In this document: piece after piece, positions 51,478-59,644 of the stretch
How the letters are laid out: every line of letters starts with the position of its first letter
How positions within the stretch are numbered: position 1 is the stretch's first letter
Assembly (NCBI GenBank): GCA_023415595.1
Contig: JAEZJW010000200.1
Span: 1-62,406, forward strand
Reading direction: 5' to 3'
Source of the DNA: Bacillota bacterium
GTDB taxonomy: Bacteria; Bacillota; Clostridia; Lachnospirales; Lachnospiraceae
DNA length: 62,406 nucleotides
The notes under the pieces: generated by a model
Told to the model about the DNA's origin: nothing
The model's input: only the letters and a program-made list of their open reading frames with translations
Databases searched by the model: none
Made by a program: the position numbers and the translations under genes

Positions 51478-53007
51478 ATGGACAGGATAAAATCATCAAG
51501 CATACATATTATCAGCTATTATACAGGCTATATCATATTAATAGTGGCAATGCTTATGCTTCTTCCAATTATTACAGCACTGCTGTTTCGGGAATGGAAT
51601 CCGATGTTGGACTTTATCATCAGCGGTGCAATCACTTTCCTGGTCGGTTTCGGGTTTATTATCGTGGGCATCACTAAGAGAGAGAGCAGACCTGATTTTC
51701 AATGGAAGCACGGTTTTGTGATTGCCGCTTTCTCCTGGATTATACTGATGGTATTATGCGCGGTACCATACCGGTTGAGCGGTAATACAAAATCTATGTT
51801 GGACGCATGTTTTGATGTTATGAGTGGTTTTACGACTACCGGACTTGCGCTTACTCAGGATCTGGACCATCTGTCCTATGCCCTAAATATGTGGAGGCAT
51901 ATTTTAACCTTCATCGGTGGACAGGGTATGGTTGTGTTGGCCATTACATTTTTAACGAAGGAAATCGGGGGAGCTTATAAAATCTATGTTGGTGAAGGTA
52001 AGGATATAGAATTAGTTCCGAACGTTAAGGGAACAGCGATGATCATATGGAAAATCAGTATGGTATACCTGATCATCGGAACCCTTGCGCTATGGATCGT
52101 TGGAGTTTTTATTGGACTGAAGCCGGTATCAGCATTGATGCATGCTCTTTTTATGTTTGCTTCTTCCTGGAGTACCGGAGGCTTCGCACCGAATTCTCAG
52201 AATATAATGTATTATCATAGTATGTTGTTTGAGACTGTCACGATGGTCATCTTTATCCTGGGATCCCTTAACTTTGGACTTCACTATGCAATATGGCAGG
52301 GAAAACGTAAGGAATTCATTAAAAACATTGAGATACAAAGCTTTTTTGTCACATCCTTTGTTACCTGTATGCTGGCACTTTATGGCCTGGCAAGACTAGG
52401 TATCTATCCGGACGCAGTAGCAGGCTTTCGCCGGATAATATTTAATGTACTTTCTGCTCATACAACCACCGGCTTTGGCACTGTATATGCGAGGCAATTT
52501 GCGCTGGAATGGGGAGATTTCGGAATTCTGATCATGATACTTGCCATGCTGATTGGTGGTTCCGCCTGTTCTACAGCAGGAGGCTTTAAAGGGTTAAGAG
52601 TCGGAATTGTTTTTAAGGGCCTTCTCATGGATATAAAAAAGCTTCTTTCTTCGGAAAGAAACATGAAGCTCTATAAATACCATCATATCAAGGACAGAAC
52701 TCTAGATGAAGGTGCGATAAAATCCTCGGCAGTTATCATATGCTGCTACGTGGTAACGTTCACAATCGGTACGATGCTGGGTGCATTTTATGGATATCCT
52801 CTATCGGCTTCAGCTTTTGAAGCGGCCTCAGTTTCAGGTAATGTAGGTTTATCAATCGGTGTTACATCACCCACCATGCCATCCGTTATGAAGGTATATT
52901 ATATCGTAAGTATGTATCTGGGAAGATTGGAATTTTTGTCGGTATTCGCTATGGTAGGCTTTTTTATAGGAGGCGTGAAAAGAAAATGCTTAAGCTTATT
53001 AAAGTAA
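51478..53007 (+). CDS. TrkH/KtrB-type potassium channel subunit
   Basis: A 509-residue membrane protein with about ten to twelve hydrophobic segments and the four-fold pore repeat. Filter-loop segments are visible: MSGFTTTGLALTQDL near residues 115-129, ASSWSTGGFAPNSQ near 228-241, LSAHTTTGFGTVYA near 325-338, and ASVSGNVGLSIGVTS near 449-463 (TxGF/NxG loops). GGSACSTAGGFKGLRV near 360-375 precedes the kinked helix of the third repeat. It passes K+ (or Na+-coupled K+) across the membrane and is gated by the RCK proteins encoded just upstream. The next gene overlaps its end by 22 bases. Confidence 0.92.
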   Translation: MDRIKSSSIHIISYYTGYIILIVAMLMLLPIITALLFREWNPMLDFIISGAITFLVGFGFIIVGITKRESRPDFQWKHGFVIAAFSWIILMVLCAVPYRLSGNTKSMLDACFDVMSGFTTTGLALTQDLDHLSYALNMWRHILTFIGGQGMVVLAITFLTKEIGGAYKIYVGEGKDIELVPNVKGTAMIIWKISMVYLIIGTLALWIVGVFIGLKPVSALMHALFMFASSWSTGGFAPNSQNIMYYHSMLFETVTMVIFILGSLNFGLHYAIWQGKRKEFIKNIEIQSFFVTSFVTCMLALYGLARLGIYPDAVAGFRRIIFNVLSAHTTTGFGTVYARQFALEWGDFGILIMILAMLIGGSACSTAGGFKGLRVGIVFKGLLMDIKKLLSSERNMKLYKYHHIKDRTLDEGAIKSSAVIICCYVVTFTIGTMLGAFYGYPLSASAFEAASVSGNVGLSIGVTSPTMPSVMKVYYIVSMYLGRLEFLSVFAMVGFFIGGVKRKCLSLLK

Positions 53008-53498
53008 TAATTGCTATGTTGATCATTATCTGCCCGCTTTCTGCTGTTGCTAAAGCGGAATCAGTAACCAAAATTAACGATCTTGTGGAGAATGCGAAAA
53101 TGATTAGCGGACTGGAGGTTATTATAGAAGGAGAGGCAATTGGGGAAGAGTTGTCCCGTGGTAACTACTCCTGGATTAATATCAATGATGGAAGTAATGC
53201 AATCGGTGTATGGATTAGCAACGAAGAAGCGGATAAGATAAATTCTTATGGTAACTATAAAAATATCGGAGATACAGTAAAAATCAAAGGTATCTTCTAC
53301 CGTGCCTGTAAAGAGCATGGTGGTGAAGCCGACCTTCATGCAATATCAATTGAAGGAGTAAAAAGCGGGCATCCGGTAGATAGACCTCTATCGATTCCCA
53401 AGATGATTGCGGCAGCAGTATTATCGGGAGCAGCCCTGCTTCTGTTCACGGCCTATCAAAAAATAAAGGCAAACAGGAACTTAATCGTGAAATCCTGA
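52986..53498 (+). CDS. Exported OB-fold-like protein with C-terminal membrane helix
   Basis: A 170-residue protein with a signal peptide or anchor (VIIAMLIIICPLSAVAKAES, likely cleaved after AKA near residue 23), then a beta-rich domain at about 28-125: GLEVIIEGEAIGE, SWININDGSNAIGVWIS and IGDTVKIKGIFYRAC, an arrangement typical of OB-fold domains. A C-terminal helix at about 138-157 (MIAAAVLSGAALLLFTAY) anchors it, followed by a basic tail. The domain would face outside. Its start overlaps trkH by 22 bases, so it belongs to the potassium operon. It is not a known Trk/Ktr component. Confidence 0.75.
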   Translation: MLKLIKVIIAMLIIICPLSAVAKAESVTKINDLVENAKMISGLEVIIEGEAIGEELSRGNYSWININDGSNAIGVWISNEEADKINSYGNYKNIGDTVKIKGIFYRACKEHGGEADLHAISIEGVKSGHPVDRPLSIPKMIAAAVLSGAALLLFTAYQKIKANRNLIVKS

Positions 53499-53611
53499 AC
53501 GTTCGGAAGCTGCTATGTGGAGCAGCTAAGCGCTGATGGCAGTGATCCAAAAGCAGACAGCCGTGATAGTCGAAAGCGGAGTAGCAAGATACAAATTAAC
53601 AGCTCACCGAA

Positions 53612-54376
53612 TCACATCGAATTTACAGCATCGGCCCGGTTACCGGTTTGACAGGCAGCTTCGGTCTCTGCCATCCGTTTCTCACTGGCCTTATGGTATT
53701 CCTCCTCGATCTCGATTCCGATGAACCGGCGGTTCAGCTGCCTGGCGGCAACACCGGTGGAGGCTACTCCCATAAAGAGATCCAGGATGATATCATTCTC
53801 ACGACTGGCAAGCTTGATGATATGCTTTAATACAGCGAGGGGCTTCTGGGTCGGATGCTTCGGATTCTTCAGCCGTTCATAGCCCATGCAGATCGGACTT
53901 TCCACGAAATTATGCATCTCGCTCTGCTTTGTAAAATTCCACGTATGCCCCTTATTCCATATGCAGATGATAAGCTCACAGCTGTTTAAGAAGGAGGATT
54001 TCCGGATGTTCGGTACCGGGTTTGTCTTATGCCAGACCATGAACTGGAAGGTATCGAACTCACTGTCAAAGACCTCATGCCATTTCCCTATCATGTTATA
54101 ACTGGTAAAGATAAAGATATTGCCGGTGGGAGCAAGGATTCTCTTAAATTCCTGAAGGAAATCTGCCGGATCCAATTCTTTTAAGTCCCATTTGGCAACA
54201 TCGTTGTTAATCTCGCTTCGCCATTCGAATCTCATGTTACCCGTGGAATACTTCGATAGGTTGTAGGGAGGGTCGGTCAGAATCAAGTCAATACTCTTGT
54301 CAGGGATAGCCTTCAGCTTCTCCATGCAGTCACCGTGGAGCAGCAGATAGGTGTCTAAGGTATTTACATCAATCAT
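53612..54376 (-). CDS. Solitary DNA methyltransferase, N6-adenine type (beta-class order)
   Basis: A 254-residue DNA methyltransferase. The catalytic motif IV LILTDPPYNL is near residues 30-39 (DPPY, adenine type), and the SAM motif I comes later: DLFMGVASTGVAA near residues 200-212, followed by NRRFIGIEIEEEY. Motif order IV then I marks the beta class. Motif I reads GVAST where GSGTT or GVGST is usual. A target-recognition region lies between (FVESPICMGYERL). GGAGAGGAG lies eight bases before ATG 54376. No restriction endonuclease gene is near, so it is probably a regulatory or phage-derived solitary enzyme. Confidence 0.88.
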   Translation of the reverse strand: MIDVNTLDTYLLLHGDCMEKLKAIPDKSIDLILTDPPYNLSKYSTGNMRFEWRSEINNDVAKWDLKELDPADFLQEFKRILAPTGNIFIFTSYNMIGKWHEVFDSEFDTFQFMVWHKTNPVPNIRKSSFLNSCELIICIWNKGHTWNFTKQSEMHNFVESPICMGYERLKNPKHPTQKPLAVLKHIIKLASRENDIILDLFMGVASTGVAARQLNRRFIGIEIEEEYHKASEKRMAETEAACQTGNRADAVNSM

Positions 54377-54537
54377 CAGGGCAACTCCTCTCCTTCCGGT
54401 GGTGGCTTAAATGAAGTCTCAGGTTTGGCCATAGTAGCTATATGGGATATTATACCATAATACCGGGAGACTTCCAATGAAAATCGGCATGTATTTATAA
54501 ATATTAACTTTTATTAACAAAACATGGATAAACTAAT

Positions 54538-54583
54538 GCTCCGTTTTGTGACCGAAGCAAGATGAACAGTCATAAAACGGAGC
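54538..54583. other. Long hairpin in the gap between methyltransferase and hemerythrin genes
   Basis: GCTCCGTTTTGTGAC and GTCATAAAACGGAGC pair over 15 positions with one G-U around a 16-base loop. No T run follows on either side, so it is not a standard terminator. The rest of the 327-base gap (54377-54703) is A/T-rich. A weak 85-codon frame at 54562 overlaps the hemerythrin gene and is not supported. Confidence 0.45.
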
Positions 54584-54703
54584 CTATAGGAAACAAATAT
54601 TTATGGGCTATTTCCTTAGTAGCTTATCATCAACATAAATCCGGAGATAAGGTCACAAAGTTATCAGGGTATATCATAGGAGAGGAATGTTTTGCTTTAT
54701 CAA

Positions 54704-55258
54704 TTATTGGTACTTTTTCTCAAGGTCGGATAACAGGGATATATAATGCTCCTGAGTTCCGCTCTCCTGCGCGGTCTTCTCGAAGGCTTCTGTCTTCTCG
54801 TTTACCTGAGTCAGAATAGCTTCGGACAGTTGTCGCTTCGCAAAGCTATAAACAACGGAATCCTCCTTGTCAATATGCCGCTTTAAGAGATGGGTATATC
54901 CTATCGCGTTCGCGATGATATCCAGTTTGCTTTCCTCATCCCCTTCCCGGACGCGGTCCATGGCAGCCTTCAATTCCTGAATGTATAACCTTCCGAAATC
55001 ATGCTCGACCAGCATTCCGTGGGTAATCAGCTTATTCCCCAGTGGACCGAGATGCTCCACCATCTCGTTGAATAGGAGCTTCTCCTCTTTGCCATGGTGG
55101 TGAGCATCGGCATAATTACGTATGAAGTCGATCATCCGGTCAAAATCCTCATAGCAAACCTCTTCTCCCTGCAATACCCGGAAGCAGGCCCTGCGAACGA
55201 CTGTGAGCATCCGCAGGATATATTGGTGTTCCTCCATCATAAGCTGAATACTGTCCAT
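54704..55258 (-). CDS. Hemerythrin-domain protein
   Basis: A 184-residue four-helix protein with the hemerythrin iron ligands: EEHQYILRM near residues 9-17 (first His), NYADAHHHGKEEKLLFNEM near residues 48-66 (His cluster with HxxxE), TLHGMLVEHD-like segment near 79-88 (THGMLVEHD) and LLKRHIDKEDSVVY near residues 122-135. It should bind a di-iron centre and oxygen or NO; related proteins repair or protect iron-sulfur clusters. It is the last of three minus-strand genes after hcp, in keeping with a nitrosative or oxidative-stress group. Confidence 0.9.
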   Translation of the reverse strand: MDSIQLMMEEHQYILRMLTVVRRACFRVLQGEEVCYEDFDRMIDFIRNYADAHHHGKEEKLLFNEMVEHLGPLGNKLITHGMLVEHDFGRLYIQELKAAMDRVREGDEESKLDIIANAIGYTHLLKRHIDKEDSVVYSFAKRQLSEAILTQVNEKTEAFEKTAQESGTQEHYISLLSDLEKKYQ

Positions 55259-55333
55259 CGATAAATCCTCCTTTAACCATAAGTAAGTGAATGAGTAAAA
55301 ATATTTTATTAGATAAGTTTCATCAGAAAAATG

Positions 55334-55948
55334 CTATCTTCCGGCTTTCAGACGGAAGGTCTTCTCATCCTGGCGCTCGAAGGTAAAGCCGCACTCCTCT
55401 GCCAGTCCGCGGATCCAGTCCTCCCGCAGTTCATAATACAGTCCGATATCACCACCGACCTCCTCCCAGTAATTCGAATGAACACAGGTACTTCTTGTCC
55501 AGATCACTTCGGATTCTTCCTGACCTAGAATACGGTTTGCATGGTCGCAGGGCATGCCATCCAGAAGGTTGTCGGAAATCACCTTGAACAGCTGGGGTGC
55601 GTTCTGTACCTGACCCTGCAGAGAACGGCCTAATTCCGATCCCTTATGATGAAGCAGCTCCTTCAGACGTTCCTTCACGGACTTGTCCTGATGGATCAGC
55701 CGGGTGATGGAATAAGCGTATTTATACTCCACCTGTGATACCCGTTCCTGGAGCCATCCATGAATATTGCCATGGTCAATCATTTCCTCCAGGGGTCTGT
55801 TCGGGGAGGTCCCATACCGGGCCTCACAGTCCTCCTGAAGGGATAATCCGCAGCCCGCGCCGAGAGCATAAAGCTCCTCCACGATACCTTGCTGCAGCTG
55901 TATTTTATTATATAACCAGTAATGAATTGGTCCTAAAAATGCACTCAT
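55334..55948 (-). CDS. Unknown His/Cys-bearing protein in the hcp-hemerythrin group
   Basis: A 204-residue soluble protein. Conserved-looking His/Cys positions are spread through it: FLGPIHYWLY near residues 4-13, CGLSLQEDC, IDHGNIHGWLQE near residues 58-69, PCDHANRILGQEE near 132-144, and CVHSNYWEEVGGD near 153-165. It ends in a small strand region GFTFERQDEKTFRLKAG. This could bind a metal or heme, but I do not recognise the family. ATG 55948 follows AAGGA by six bases; the longer frame to 55975 is less likely. It sits between hcp and the hemerythrin gene on the same strand. Confidence 0.7.
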   Translation of the reverse strand: MSAFLGPIHYWLYNKIQLQQGIVEELYALGAGCGLSLQEDCEARYGTSPNRPLEEMIDHGNIHGWLQERVSQVEYKYAYSITRLIHQDKSVKERLKELLHHKGSELGRSLQGQVQNAPQLFKVISDNLLDGMPCDHANRILGQEESEVIWTRSTCVHSNYWEEVGGDIGLYYELREDWIRGLAEECGFTFERQDEKTFRLKAGR

Positions 55949-56032
55949 ATGTTTTCCTTTCTGCCTTAATTTCATTCGGTCTATTATAATGGAAGGTAGT
56001 CATGTGTATGCCAAGCATGCCATCATTATGCC

Positions 56033-56068
56033 CGAAGCCGGCATTATAAGTTCAAAATGCCGGCTTCG
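56033..56068. other. Perfect 13-bp hairpin between hcp and the unknown gene
   Basis: CGAAGCCGGCATT (56033-56045) and AATGCCGGCTTCG (56056-56068) pair around a 10-base loop, 20 bases after the hcp stop. It lacks a T run in the minus direction, so it may stabilise the hcp mRNA or partly terminate it. Confidence 0.6.
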
Positions 56069-56088
56069 CAGGTGTAATCTATTTCTTC

Positions 56089-57732
56089 TTATTCCAGGAA
56101 CAGCTTGATGTCGTCTTCTACAGTGCCGATTCCTGCGATGCCGAAGCTCTCGACCAGAACCTTAGCCACATTCGGGGAGAGGAATGCAGGCAGTGTGGGT
56201 CCTAAGTGGATATTCTTCACGCCTAAGTAGAGCAGTGCAAGGAGGACGATGACAGCCTTCTGCTCATACCATGCGATGTTAAAGGCAATCGGAAGCTCAT
56301 TGATATCCTGTAATTCAAATACTTCCTTCAGCTTCAGTGCGATCAGAGCCAGGGAGTAGGAGTCATTACATTGTCCGGCATCCAGTACGCGGGGAATGCC
56401 GTTGATATCACCAAGATCCAGCTTGTTGTACTTATATTTCGCACAGCCGGCTGTTAAGATAACGGTGTCCTTCGGAAGTGCCTGAGCAAATTCGGTATAG
56501 TAGTTTCTGGACTTCTGGCGTCCGTCACAGCCTGCCATAACGAAGAACTTGCGGATGGCACCGGACTTCACGGCTCCAACTACCTGGTCTGCGAGAGCAA
56601 GCACCTGGTTGTGGGCGAAGCCGCCGAGGATTTCTCCTCTCTCAATCTCTGTGGGAGCAGGGCAGGTCTTCGCAAGCTCGATCAGCTTGGAGAAGTCCTT
56701 ATGTCCGTTCTCATCCTTCTCAATGTGTACGCAGCCGGTAATACCGGTTGCACCGGTGGTAAAGAGTCTGCTCTTATAAGAAGCAGCAGGAGGAACCACA
56801 CAGTTGGTAGTCATCAGAATCGGTCCGTTGAAGCTTTCGAACTCTTCCTTCTGCTTCCACCAGGCATTACCATAGTTACCTACGAAGTTGCTGTATTTCT
56901 TGAAGGCAGGATAGTAGTGAGCCGGAAGCATCTCAGAGTGAGTATATACGTCAACACCGGTGCCCTCGGTCTGCTCTAATAACTGCTCCAAATCGTGTAA
57001 GTCATGGCCGGAGATTAAGATGCCGGGTCTGGTTCCTACGCCGATGTTAACCTTAGTGATCTCGGGATTGCCATAGGTTCCGGTGTTAGCAGTATCAAGC
57101 AGCGCCATGCCGTCCACACCGAATTTACCTGTCTCTAAGGTAAGAGCAATCAGGTCGTTCACGCTTAAGGTATCATCCAGGGTAGCTGCCAGTGCCTTCT
57201 GCATGAATGCGCTGACTTCGGAGTTATCATAATTTAATTCATTTGCATGCTTCATGTAAGCTGCTAAGCCCTTTAAGCCATAAGTAATCAGCTCACGAAG
57301 GCTTCTGATATCCTCATCCTTGGTTTCCAGGATGCCTACTGTCAGGGACTTCTGATCCAGCTCGGTTCTGGTAACCGCATCCCAGAGTGCTGCTTCCGGA
57401 AGGGAGGTACGGTCAGTTACTTTATTTAATAACCCATTCTTAAGATCCAGGGTCTCGAAAACTCTCTTATAGAAAATCTCATCATCAAAGTTAGCATTGG
57501 TGATAGTTGTGAATAAATTAATGGTAACGTAGTGGTCAACCATTGCTGAGATTTCTACGCCCTGCTTTCTTAAGGTTGTAGCAACTGCACTGAGGCCCTT
57601 AGTTACATAGATCAATAAATCCTGCATTCTGGATAAGTCCGGTGATTTGCCGCAGACACCGAAGTGAGTACAGCCGGTGCAGCCTGAGGTCTCCTGACAT
57701 TGATAACAGAACATCCTATTTTCCATTTCCAT
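56089..57732 (-). CDS. hcp: Hydroxylamine reductase / hybrid-cluster protein
   Basis: A 547-residue Hcp. The N-terminal cysteine motif FCYQCQETSGCTGCTHFGVC binds a [4Fe-4S] cluster (Cys spacing 2, 7-8 and 6, the class of anaerobes). Hybrid-cluster ligands are visible: GHDLHDLEQLLEQ near residues 241-253, THSEML near residues 265-270, TTNCVVPP near 307-314, AGCDGR near 397-402, TAGCAKYKYNKLD near 428-440 and DAGQCNDSYS near 453-462. It acts on NO or hydroxylamine in the cytoplasm. The start may also be ATG 57714. The Crp/Fnr gene next to it is the likely regulator. Confidence 0.93.
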   Translation of the reverse strand: MEMENRMFCYQCQETSGCTGCTHFGVCGKSPDLSRMQDLLIYVTKGLSAVATTLRKQGVEISAMVDHYVTINLFTTITNANFDDEIFYKRVFETLDLKNGLLNKVTDRTSLPEAALWDAVTRTELDQKSLTVGILETKDEDIRSLRELITYGLKGLAAYMKHANELNYDNSEVSAFMQKALAATLDDTLSVNDLIALTLETGKFGVDGMALLDTANTGTYGNPEITKVNIGVGTRPGILISGHDLHDLEQLLEQTEGTGVDVYTHSEMLPAHYYPAFKKYSNFVGNYGNAWWKQKEEFESFNGPILMTTNCVVPPAASYKSRLFTTGATGITGCVHIEKDENGHKDFSKLIELAKTCPAPTEIERGEILGGFAHNQVLALADQVVGAVKSGAIRKFFVMAGCDGRQKSRNYYTEFAQALPKDTVILTAGCAKYKYNKLDLGDINGIPRVLDAGQCNDSYSLALIALKLKEVFELQDINELPIAFNIAWYEQKAVIVLLALLYLGVKNIHLGPTLPAFLSPNVAKVLVESFGIAGIGTVEDDIKLFLE

Positions 57733-57747
57733 TGAAATTTATTTTCA

Positions 57748-57811
57748 TTGACTTCATCTGAACAAGGAGAGTATAATACGGTCAAAGATAAAAAAGCGTA
57801 GCCATGGCTAC
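57748..57811. promoter_or_regulatory. Divergent hcp/regulator promoters with 14-bp palindrome
   Basis: The perfect palindrome GTAGCCATGGCTAC (57798-57811) lies about 40 bases before the start expected from a minus-strand -10 box TATTAT (57773-57778), the class II activator position for hcp. On the plus strand TTGACT (57748-57753) and TATAAT (57772-57777) are 18 apart; there the palindrome falls just after the start, a repressor position for the regulator's own gene. Confidence 0.6.
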
Positions 57812-57945
57812 ATTTATAATAGCATTTAAAATTTTCTGAAAGGTATTATCTGATCCTGTGAGAGTTTTACTTTAGCAATAAGCTTAGCAGGGGAAGGATG
57901 AAAGATAAGAAGAAAGAGTTTGGAAAGGCAACGGATAGGAGGACT

Positions 57946-58635
57946 ATGGAGAAGTATATACCAGTGCTCAAGAAATGTGCACTGTTTCGGAATATGGATG
58001 AAAGTGAATTGGGTTCCTTGTTAAAATGCCTGGGTGCTCAGGTCAGGAGCTTTGCAGCGGAGGAATATATCTTCTTAGCGGGAGATGAGATTAATTATGT
58101 CGGTATCGTAATTTCGGGTGTAATAGAAATTATGAAGGAGAGCCTGGCAGGAAATAAGCATATCGTTGCCTTCCTCGGCCCCTCCGATATGTTCGCAGAG
58201 GGAATCGTATGTACCGCCAACCGGATCTCTCCGGTTACAGTCCAGGCCAATGAAGCCTCCGTAGCTCTGATGATCCCATATGAGCGCATCATCAAATCCT
58301 GCGGTAACAGCTGCAACTTCCACATCGGCCTGATCCAGAATATGATGGTGGTCCTTGGGGAGAAGAATGTGAACCTGAACCGCAAGCTGGAGCTGCTCAC
58401 CTTAAAAGGAATGAGGGAGAAGATTGCAAGCTTTCTGATTAATGAAGCCGGAATGAAACGCAGTAATACCTTCCAGACCCTGCTTAACCGCACGGAGCTG
58501 GCAGATTACCTGAACGTATCCCGAACCTCCATGTGCAGGGAGCTGGCGAGGATGAAGGAAGACGGCTTGATCGACTTCTATGGCAGCAGCTTTAAGATCC
58601 TGAATAAGGAAGGATTAACCCAATGCCTGGAATGA
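57946..58635 (+). CDS. Crp/Fnr family regulator, HcpR-like
   Basis: A 229-residue regulator from the start I prefer. It has an N-terminal cyclic-nucleotide-binding-type barrel (KKCALFRNMDESELGSLL, then FLAGDEINYVGIVISGVIEI near residues 42-61) and a C-terminal Crp HTH: NRTELADYLNVSRTSMCREL near residues 181-200. No Fnr-type four-Cys cluster is visible, though cysteines occur near residue 22 and 124. ATG 57946 follows AGGAGG by three bases; ATG 57898 would add 16 basic residues but touches its site. It faces hcp and probably answers nitric oxide, as HcpR proteins do, through the palindrome between them. Confidence 0.85.
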   Translation: MEKYIPVLKKCALFRNMDESELGSLLKCLGAQVRSFAAEEYIFLAGDEINYVGIVISGVIEIMKESLAGNKHIVAFLGPSDMFAEGIVCTANRISPVTVQANEASVALMIPYERIIKSCGNSCNFHIGLIQNMMVVLGEKNVNLNRKLELLTLKGMREKIASFLINEAGMKRSNTFQTLLNRTELADYLNVSRTSMCRELARMKEDGLIDFYGSSFKILNKEGLTQCLE

Positions 58636-58663
58636 TGTGACAAAGTGTGACAAGGGTGTGACA
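58636..58663 (+). repeat. Three TGTGACA direct repeats
   Basis: TGTGACA occurs at 58636-58642, 58646-58652 and 58657-58663, ten and eleven bases apart, right after the regulator's stop codon. The following GGGGACGAGGTTCTTGTC resembles a GGGGACGGTTCT-type repeat seen in many Firmicutes genomes. Confidence 0.5.
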
Positions 58664-58690
58664 TGGGGACGAGGTTCTTGTCTTATAGAA

Positions 58691-59407
58691 CTATAAAATT
58701 ACAGGAAGCTTCTTGACCAATGTTACTTCCTGCGGAGATACGATGCAGCGATATGTCAATATCTCTACGCCTGCTTCATAAGCGGTCTTAACCCTCCCGG
58801 CAAAGGCCGGATCGGTAACTGCATTCGGGCTGAAGCCCTCCGCTCTTTCGGTCTGGACCACAAAGAGCAGGGCAGCACGATAACCATTCTGTACCGCATG
58901 AATCAGCTCATCAATATGCTTTCTTCCCCGCTCAGTAGGGGCATCGGGGAAATAACTCCAACCCTCCCGCTCGAGGGTTACTCCCTTCACCTCAACGAAA
59001 CAGACAGAGGCCCTAGAGCCTAAAGCCTTAGGGCTTTCAGGATTCATCAGCCGGAGATCAAACCGGCTGTTCTGATATACTACTTCTCTTCGAATCTCAG
59101 AGTATCCCGCCAATTCCTCCACCACCTCATTATCAATGGCTTCCTGAGCCAGCAGATTCGGAAGCTGGGAATCGATTGATACCCAGTGGCCCTCCTTCCT
59201 TACCATTCTAAGCTCATACTGGGTTTTCCGAAGCCCAGCAGGATGGTGTGACAGCATCACTTCTGCACCTTGGATCAGCAACTCCTTCAAGCGGCCTGTA
59301 TTCGGTACATGGCAAACCACCTCGGTACCGGATAAATCAATATATGCGATAAAGCGGTTCGGTCTGCTTAGGAACGTGCCATAGAAGACCTCATAATGTA
59401 ATTTCAT
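58691..59407 (-). CDS. sfsA: SfsA family DNA/RNA nuclease
   Basis: A 238-residue protein of the sugar fermentation stimulation family. The N-terminal OB-like part has FLSRPNRFIAYIDLSGTEVV and CHVPNTGRLKELLIQGAEV near residues 31-49. The nuclease-like core has SRFDLRLMNPE near residues 114-124, VCFVEVKGVTLEREG near 136-150 with the PD-(D/E)xK-type EVK, and FPDAPTERGRKHIDEL near 153-168. Early reports gave DNA-binding activity and a link with maltose metabolism in E. coli, and nuclease activity was shown in other bacteria. It is a single gene on the minus strand. Confidence 0.92.
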   Translation of the reverse strand: MKLHYEVFYGTFLSRPNRFIAYIDLSGTEVVCHVPNTGRLKELLIQGAEVMLSHHPAGLRKTQYELRMVRKEGHWVSIDSQLPNLLAQEAIDNEVVEELAGYSEIRREVVYQNSRFDLRLMNPESPKALGSRASVCFVEVKGVTLEREGWSYFPDAPTERGRKHIDELIHAVQNGYRAALLFVVQTERAEGFSPNAVTDPAFAGRVKTAYEAGVEILTYRCIVSPQEVTLVKKLPVIL

Positions 59408-59644
59408 TCGAATTCCTTTCTTAATAACTGTGCCCCAAAAAGTGATTACGAAACTTCAGGCAGGTTTATAGGATATATACAGCAGGTATAGTTTCTTTCT
59501 ACTTATTCTATCACAACTTGCTGTCTATTCCATATTTCATTTGAAATCTTTCCGGACGGATGGTATAGTTAATGTGACTGGATAATAATGGGACCTATAG
59601 TATACTAATTACATAAGCAGAAGACACATGCAATGGAGGAAAAT

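Noticed and set aside
53508..53527. AGCTGCT/AGCAGCT hairpin after the potassium locus as terminator
   Set aside because: There is no T run after it and the stem is only seven base pairs.
54562..54819. 85-codon plus-strand frame
   Set aside because: It starts in a hairpin loop, has no ribosome site and runs into the hemerythrin gene on the other strand.
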